6,083 bases of DNA from Oscillospiraceae bacterium (GTDB lineage Bacteria > Bacillota > Clostridia > Oscillospirales > Butyricicoccaceae). The notes under the pieces were generated by a model. That model did not search any database. It saw only the letters and a list, made by a program, of their open reading frames with translations, and was not told where the DNA came from. The stretch is from the NCBI GenBank assembly GCA_902797555.1, contig CADBTM010000256.1, positions 1-6,083 of the forward strand, given 5' to 3'. This document shows, piece after piece, positions 4,701 through 6,083 of the stretch. A program made the translations under genes and the position numbers. Numbering within the stretch: position 1 is the first letter of the stretch; each line of letters starts with the position of its first letter.

Positions 4701-6083
4701 ACGAGGCCCGGATCCCCGTCGCCGTCCCGGTATTCCGCCTTGACGGTGGTGGGCGGCAGGATGCGCATTTCGCCCGCGAACGTGAAGCAGCCGGTGGCTT
4801 CGTATTCGCCGTAGGCCTTGACGATCACCGTGTCGTCGGTGGCGAGGAGGATATCGCCGTCCGCCCGTACGACCGTCTGGACGTCGCCGCGGCCGGTGAC
4901 GTTCAGCCTTGCGCTGCCCGTCACGCTGAGCGCATCGGTCCGGAGGACGAAGCAGGTCTCGTTGTCATAGACGGGATCCGAGGCGCAGTCCAGCACCGTC
5001 AGGGAATCGCCCGTCAGATGGATCGCCGCGGAGTCTGCGGCGACCGAAGCACCGATCATGTGCCTGCCCTCCTGGGGAGCGGGCAACCGGACCTCGAGGA
5101 ACGCGCTGTCACGAACGGTGACCGTTCCCTCGGTCAGAAGGCCGTAGCGGTCCGCTCCGTATTGGTCCCACCAGATCGAGTCATCGTTGAGGCCGATGCC
5201 GATATCCAGGATCACGTCGCCGTCCACGATGATATCTCCGCTGGCACGGACGCCGGCATAGCTGCGCCCCTCCGCCGCCGGAGCCATGCTGCCGTAGCGG
5301 TCCATGTCGAGCAGTGCGCCGTTTTTCGACGTGATGCGGACGCCGCCGTTTTCATTGACGATCAGGTCGGTTTGGGCGTAGAGCTGGTCTCCGCGGACGA
5401 GGCTTCCGCCGCCGTAGTTCCAGCTGTCCCATCCAAAGGCGTCGTAATCGCCCTCGATCCAGGTGTCGGCCTTCACGTTGAGGACAAGAGAGCCTAAGGC
5501 GTCGTCGGGCACGCGGATCGCCGCGATCTCTCCGCCCAGGTCGTACCACTCCTCTTCGCCGTCGCCGTCAAAATCGACGTAGTAATGATCGCCGTTGAGC
5601 GTCAGAACGCCGGTGTGGTAGTCGAACTCCGCGAACGGGATAAGGTCGCTCTTTTTTCTGTTTCGGCTGTACTCCGATCCGGACATGGCGCGGCCGAACC
5701 AGTCGCTGCCCGAAACGTCATAGACCAGATATTCCGTCTCGCTGTCCAGCCGTACCCAGGCGCCGCCGTCATAGCAGCTCGCTCCGTTGGCAAATTTGCC
5801 GTTCTTGATATAGAGCTCCACCGCCGTGGTCATCTTTTCCGGAGTGTCGTCGGGATCGTCCGTCCAGCGAACGGTGAACGGATTTGAGGTGTACTCCATG
5901 CCGTCGTACAGCACCATCAAACGATAGCGGACGGTTTTCAGCTCCGCGGCGTTCTTTTCGTCGGTGAAGCTGACGCTGCCGAGAAGGGAGGGGGTGAAGC
6001 TGACGCCGGTGCTTTCAAACTCGCCGGTGAGGTCGTTCTGATATTGCAGGAACACCCGGTTGATGGTCTGGCTGCCGGTGAGC
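1712..6083 (-). CDS. C-terminal 1456 residues of a giant multi-domain extracellular protein (5'-partial)
   Basis: The frame is open from the right edge (reading LTGSQTINR before the GTG at 6055) to TAA at 1712-1714. The GTG at 6055-6053 is probably an internal Val, because it falls inside an Ig-like module and has no convincing ribosome-binding site. Numbering from it, the layout is: 1-64, end of an Ig-like module; 75-435, a beta-solenoid-like region; 486-597, an InlB-B-like module; 598-722, a second Ig-like module; 723-835, a cadherin/He_PIG-like module (VTATDEESGRSFTIPF); 839-1115 and 1123-1360, two beta-solenoid-like regions opening with a YxPET signature; 1361-1447, a terminal module shared with the convergent gene. 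Short strands of type 'G-D-V-T-V-N-G', Gly- and Asp-rich turns and no hydrophobic membrane span fit a secreted or surface protein. It may bind carbohydrate or act as an adhesin, by analogy with similarly built Clostridia proteins; no catalytic motif was seen. About 15 Cys are scattered through it, with no obvious heme or metal pattern. The coding reality is certain; the function is not known. Confidence 0.92.
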   Translation of the reverse strand, partial: LTGSQTINRVFLQYQNDLTGEFESTGVSFTPSLLGSVSFTDEKNAAELKTVRYRLMVLYDGMEYTSNPFTVRWTDDPDDTPEKMTTAVELYIKNGKFANGASCYDGGAWVRLDSETEYLVYDVSGSDWFGRAMSGSEYSRNRKKSDLIPFAEFDYHTGVLTLNGDHYYVDFDGDGEEEWYDLGGEIAAIRVPDDALGSLVLNVKADTWIEGDYDAFGWDSWNYGGGSLVRGDQLYAQTDLIVNENGGVRITSKNGALLDMDRYGSMAPAAEGRSYAGVRASGDIIVDGDVILDIGIGLNDDSIWWDQYGADRYGLLTEGTVTVRDSAFLEVRLPAPQEGRHMIGASVAADSAAIHLTGDSLTVLDCASDPVYDNETCFVLRTDALSVTGSARLNVTGRGDVQTVVRADGDILLATDDTVIVKAYGEYEATGCFTFAGEMRILPPTTVKAEYRDGDGDPGLVPHGEATLDGDYVVYRRTGSETENGFASEQYYPGTPYTVTVDTDPGADTNNEYSVNGEEYPSHSLTVEREGAVLYARTGTPESIDVCAGNRVTFTAADAIPGYAFCGWEFTTNLTPEDLTIQGSSISFTMPDRDLSLHAVYSCEAFTAEPPVFVVTDRSSTEGLLYWRVDTGIPTVHAVSLEYLTENEAGESRWIPLYWYGNGDWQGWDLTEDMQTYTNSQTGERYYAGVSPIGRAGASALPRTVDTDVSTTYRIYFWGNVEYYSQPFTIDFDQGIHVTLSQDRNDTELSIPADYVGTEYLIDLSRYVCSGLGRMRYSLTLRDLSGPIDGSVCEAAIFENGMLRFVRNGAHPAIYGIEGGTYVTATDEESGRSFTIPFDFGEIYGAETYPLIVSGKKVTTQNKKDILGDGTASYDPETKTLTLENAALDELYPMHSDAGLPSAAYAIVGAGDLTVRLIGENTIAVGRSSFCHGRSDHSFDGPIVGIGTADNDAWRSSLTADDSFAITFEGDGSLTIRTDGEESAAIHAVGDVTVNGPALTLRAKYNGLTSEKGSFTMNAGTVDIDTARMSCVALSGSTARFTVNGGTLRLNGGTDSYAVSMSATNYQNAEYFQIYDGEMILQTKSKAWNLSSRDMYYSDWMYNVLDEEGRSARDVVTAPATIRTLDYLEFIRVYPIWVNGEQFTSKHLTIPCGNGSAVYEPETNAITLNSAKITRGVAYWYGGEAASGIYARQPVSLRFSGFSTIDLSSRTFLDLNGAPYELLDQETENSRHLYGIYVYNPREAEDPVLELSGNGSCTIKGVRTGIVSYQVPISMDGPRLTLTGCEGGIDGDVKVTSGALTIAATDYSIYGDLDTRDYASLYAYGGTSRSACARLVPDAAGAGEAPASVFAYAFLRIGSGPMMDEISVSGEILSKSSSETQIRVNTSRLPKTQTVKVIVAQYKNDQLLAVRTAVVDPGDTENAILLTFGTNEGATYRIFVLDTQYRPLADAFDIIG
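1715..1972 (-). repeat. Shared C-terminal module, copy 2 (end of minus-strand protein)
   Basis: Residues 1362-1447 have the core VKVIVAQYKNDQLLAV and the ending YRIFVLDTQYRPLADAF. This is the counterpart of the last 79 residues of the plus-strand protein, matching at the LAV and IFVLD-x3-RPL cores. The predicted fold is a small beta sandwich, judged from alternating hydrophobic strands. Its position at the extreme C-terminus of both proteins suggests a sorting or attachment role, which is inference. Confidence 0.75.
1976..2689 (-). other. Protein module: beta-solenoid-like segment C
   Basis: These are residues 1123-1360. The segment opens with YPIWVNGEQFTS and GNGSAVYEPETNAITLNSAKI, the same head signature as segment B. 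It continues with short beta repeats such as VLELSGNGSCTIKG, ISMDGPRLTLTGCEGG and VKVTSGALTIAATDYSI. The regular alternation of strands and 'S-G-x-G/T-G-x-x-G' turns is typical of right-handed parallel beta-helix or solenoid folds. Automatic annotation often labels such proteins carbohydrate-binding. I see no catalytic triad or lyase motif. Confidence 0.6.
2564..2689 (-). repeat. Head signature of solenoid segment C (degenerate protein repeat)
   Basis: Residues 1123-1164 read 'YPIWVNG-x-x-F-T ... GNGSAVYEPETNAITLNSAKI'. Aligned with residues 840-879, both show YP-x-x-V-x-G, then a conserved G-(D/N)-G-(T/S)-A, Y-(D/E)-PET and (L/I)-T-L-x-x-A. This indicates an old internal duplication of the whole segment. 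Confidence 0.7.
2711..3541 (-). other. Protein module: beta-solenoid-like segment B
   Basis: These are residues 839-1115. The head is TYPLIVSGKKVTTQNKKD plus LGDGTASYDPETKTLTLENA, followed by AYAIVGAGDLTVRLIGENTI. Solenoid rungs follow, such as ITFEGDGSLTIRTDGEESAA, AIHAVGDVTVNGPALTLRA, GSFTMNAGTVDID and ARFTVNGGTLRLNGGTDS. The rung pattern 'G-x-L-T-I-x ... a-I-x-a-x-G-D-V-T-V-x-G' is very regular. I recall this head signature in many secreted proteins of gut Firmicutes. The role is probably structural or glycan-binding. Confidence 0.65.
3419..3541 (-). repeat. Head signature of solenoid segment B (degenerate protein repeat)
   Basis: Residues 839-879 contain YPLIVSGKKVTT and LGDGTASYDPETKTLTLENA. 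This is the best-preserved copy of the head motif in the protein and the reference for recognising segment C and the weaker segment A. Confidence 0.7.
3551..3889 (-). other. Protein module: cadherin/He_PIG-like beta domain
   Basis: These are residues 723-835. The order of elements is a strand YLIDLSRYVCSGLGRMRYSLT, a middle segment GSVCEAAIFENGMLRFV, and a closing VTATDEESGRSFTIPFDFG. The sequence 'Y-x-L ... (I/L)-x-x-N-G-x-L-x-F ... G-x-Y-x-V-T-A-T-D-x-x-S-G-x-x-x-T-I-P' fits putative Ig/cadherin-like domains of bacterial surface proteins. Two Cys (760 and 784) could pair, but this is only a possibility. Confidence 0.5.
3887..3961 (-). repeat. Ig-like module end strand pair, copy 2
   Basis: Residues 699-723 read DVSTTYRIYFWGNVEYYSQPFTIDF. 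They match residues 39-64 near the right edge, both having Y-R-(I/L) ... EY-x-S-x-PFT-(I/V). The module starts near residue 598 (PPVFVVTDRS) and its strand VHAVSLEYLTENEAGESRW parallels INRVFLQYQNDLTGEFEST before copy 1. The repeat is seen directly; the Ig-like label is inference. Confidence 0.65.
4265..4600 (-). other. Protein module: divergent InlB-B / Flg_new-like domain
   Basis: Residues 486-597 run from YTVTVDTDPGADT to LSLHAVYSC. The diagnostic series is 'V-x-F-T-A-A-D-A-I-P-G-Y-A-F-x-G-W-E-F' followed by 'S-I-S-F-T-M-P-D-R-D-L-S-L-H-A-V-Y'. It corresponds to the family pattern 'V-t-l-t-A-x-p-x-x-G-Y-x-F-x-G-W-x-v ... x-F-t-M-P-x-x-D-v-t-v-x-A-x-Y'. This is a structural repeat known from internalin-like and other Firmicutes surface proteins. 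It occurs once here. Confidence 0.75.
4751..5833 (-). other. Protein module: beta-solenoid-like segment A
   Basis: These are residues 75-435. The beginning is divergent: FAEFDYHTGVLTLNGDHYYV (142-160ish) is a weak version of the Y-x-P-E-T-x-x-L-T-L head. Solenoid rungs follow: SLVLNVKADTWIEGDYDAFG, LIVNENGGVRITSKNGALLD, GVRASGDIIVDGDVILDIG, LLTEGTVTVRDSAFLEVRL, SAAIHLTGDSLTVLDC, ALSVTGSARLNVTG and VVRADGDILLATDDTVIV. The 'a-x-G-D-(I/V)-x-V-x-G-D' rungs parallel those in segment B. A Ca-binding-like loop sits at 161-172. Confidence 0.6.
5540..5575 (-). other. Putative calcium-binding loop (DxDxDG type)
   Basis: Residues 161-172 read DFDGDGEEEWYD. Asp at loop positions 1, 3 and 5, Gly at 6, an acidic residue at 9 and Asp at 12 follow the EF-hand-like spacing seen in extracellular Ca-binding loops. 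Calcium binding is inferred, not shown. Confidence 0.45.
5864..6083 (-). repeat. Ig-like module, copy 1 (cut by window edge)
   Basis: The first visible stretch of the minus-strand protein runs from LTGSQTINR to YRLMVLYDGMEYTSNPFTVRW. Its end, EYTSNPFTVRW, matches EYYSQPFTIDF of copy 2 near residue 713. This shows that the reading frame continues a domain whose start is outside the window, which argues against initiation at the GTG at 6055. Confidence 0.65.

Noticed and set aside
2387..5497. A 1036-codon open frame on the plus strand, antisense to the giant minus-strand gene
   Set aside because: It is in exact codon register with the minus-strand gene, so its stops would need TTA, CTA or TCA codons in the sense gene, which GC-rich coding sequence avoids. 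Its translation is rich in Arg, Gly, Val and His with no recognisable domain, while the sense product has clear modules.
6053..6055. GTG as the start codon of the minus-strand gene
   Set aside because: The frame stays open to the window edge, the GTG lies inside a repeated Ig-like module, and no Shine-Dalgarno sequence or signal peptide accompanies it.
1..6083. CRISPR array, insertion sequence or defence-type gene cluster
   Set aside because: There are no regularly spaced direct repeats at base level, no terminal inverted repeats apart from the terminator hairpin, and no transposase, nuclease, helicase or methylase motifs. The whole window is accounted for by two surface-type genes.

Overview
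This is a GC-rich window with two large convergent protein-coding genes and almost no non-coding DNA. It looks like chromosomal DNA from a high-GC member of the Clostridia, such as a gut Oscillospiraceae-like lineage. That assignment is inferred from the protein module types, which I recall from large surface proteins of these bacteria, and not from any phylogenetic marker. I see no tRNA, rRNA, CRISPR array, insertion sequence or phage gene.

Layout. Bases 1-1607 (+) encode the C-terminal 533 or more residues of a probably larger multi-domain extracellular protein. It has a helical, tryptophan-rich head of unknown function, a charged linker, a 'DPSG-x-VYEG' carboxypeptidase-regulatory-like beta module, an SbsA-type Ig-like module, and a C-terminal beta module. 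Bases 1608-1711 are intergenic and hold one strong bidirectional hairpin terminator (1631-1665). Bases 1712-6083 (-) encode the C-terminal 1456 residues of a giant extracellular protein. Its N-terminus lies beyond the right edge of the window.

The minus-strand protein alternates Ig-like modules, an InlB-B/'Flg_new'-like module, a cadherin/He_PIG-like module and three beta-solenoid-like segments. Two or three of these segments open with a 'Y-x-P-E-T-x-x-x-T-L' signature. Both genes end in a recognisably homologous module of about 80 residues, with the cores 'LAV' and 'IFVLD-x3-RPL'.

How they work together. Both products look like secreted or surface adhesin-like proteins. The shared C-terminal module, at the extreme end of two otherwise different proteins, is the most suggestive signal here: it could be a common sorting, anchoring or docking domain. 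Neither protein shows an LPXTG motif, SLH domain or dockerin at its C-terminus. No enzyme active site was recognised, and I could not identify an undescribed multi-gene system. Because both genes run off the window, their signal peptides, promoters and start sites cannot be judged.
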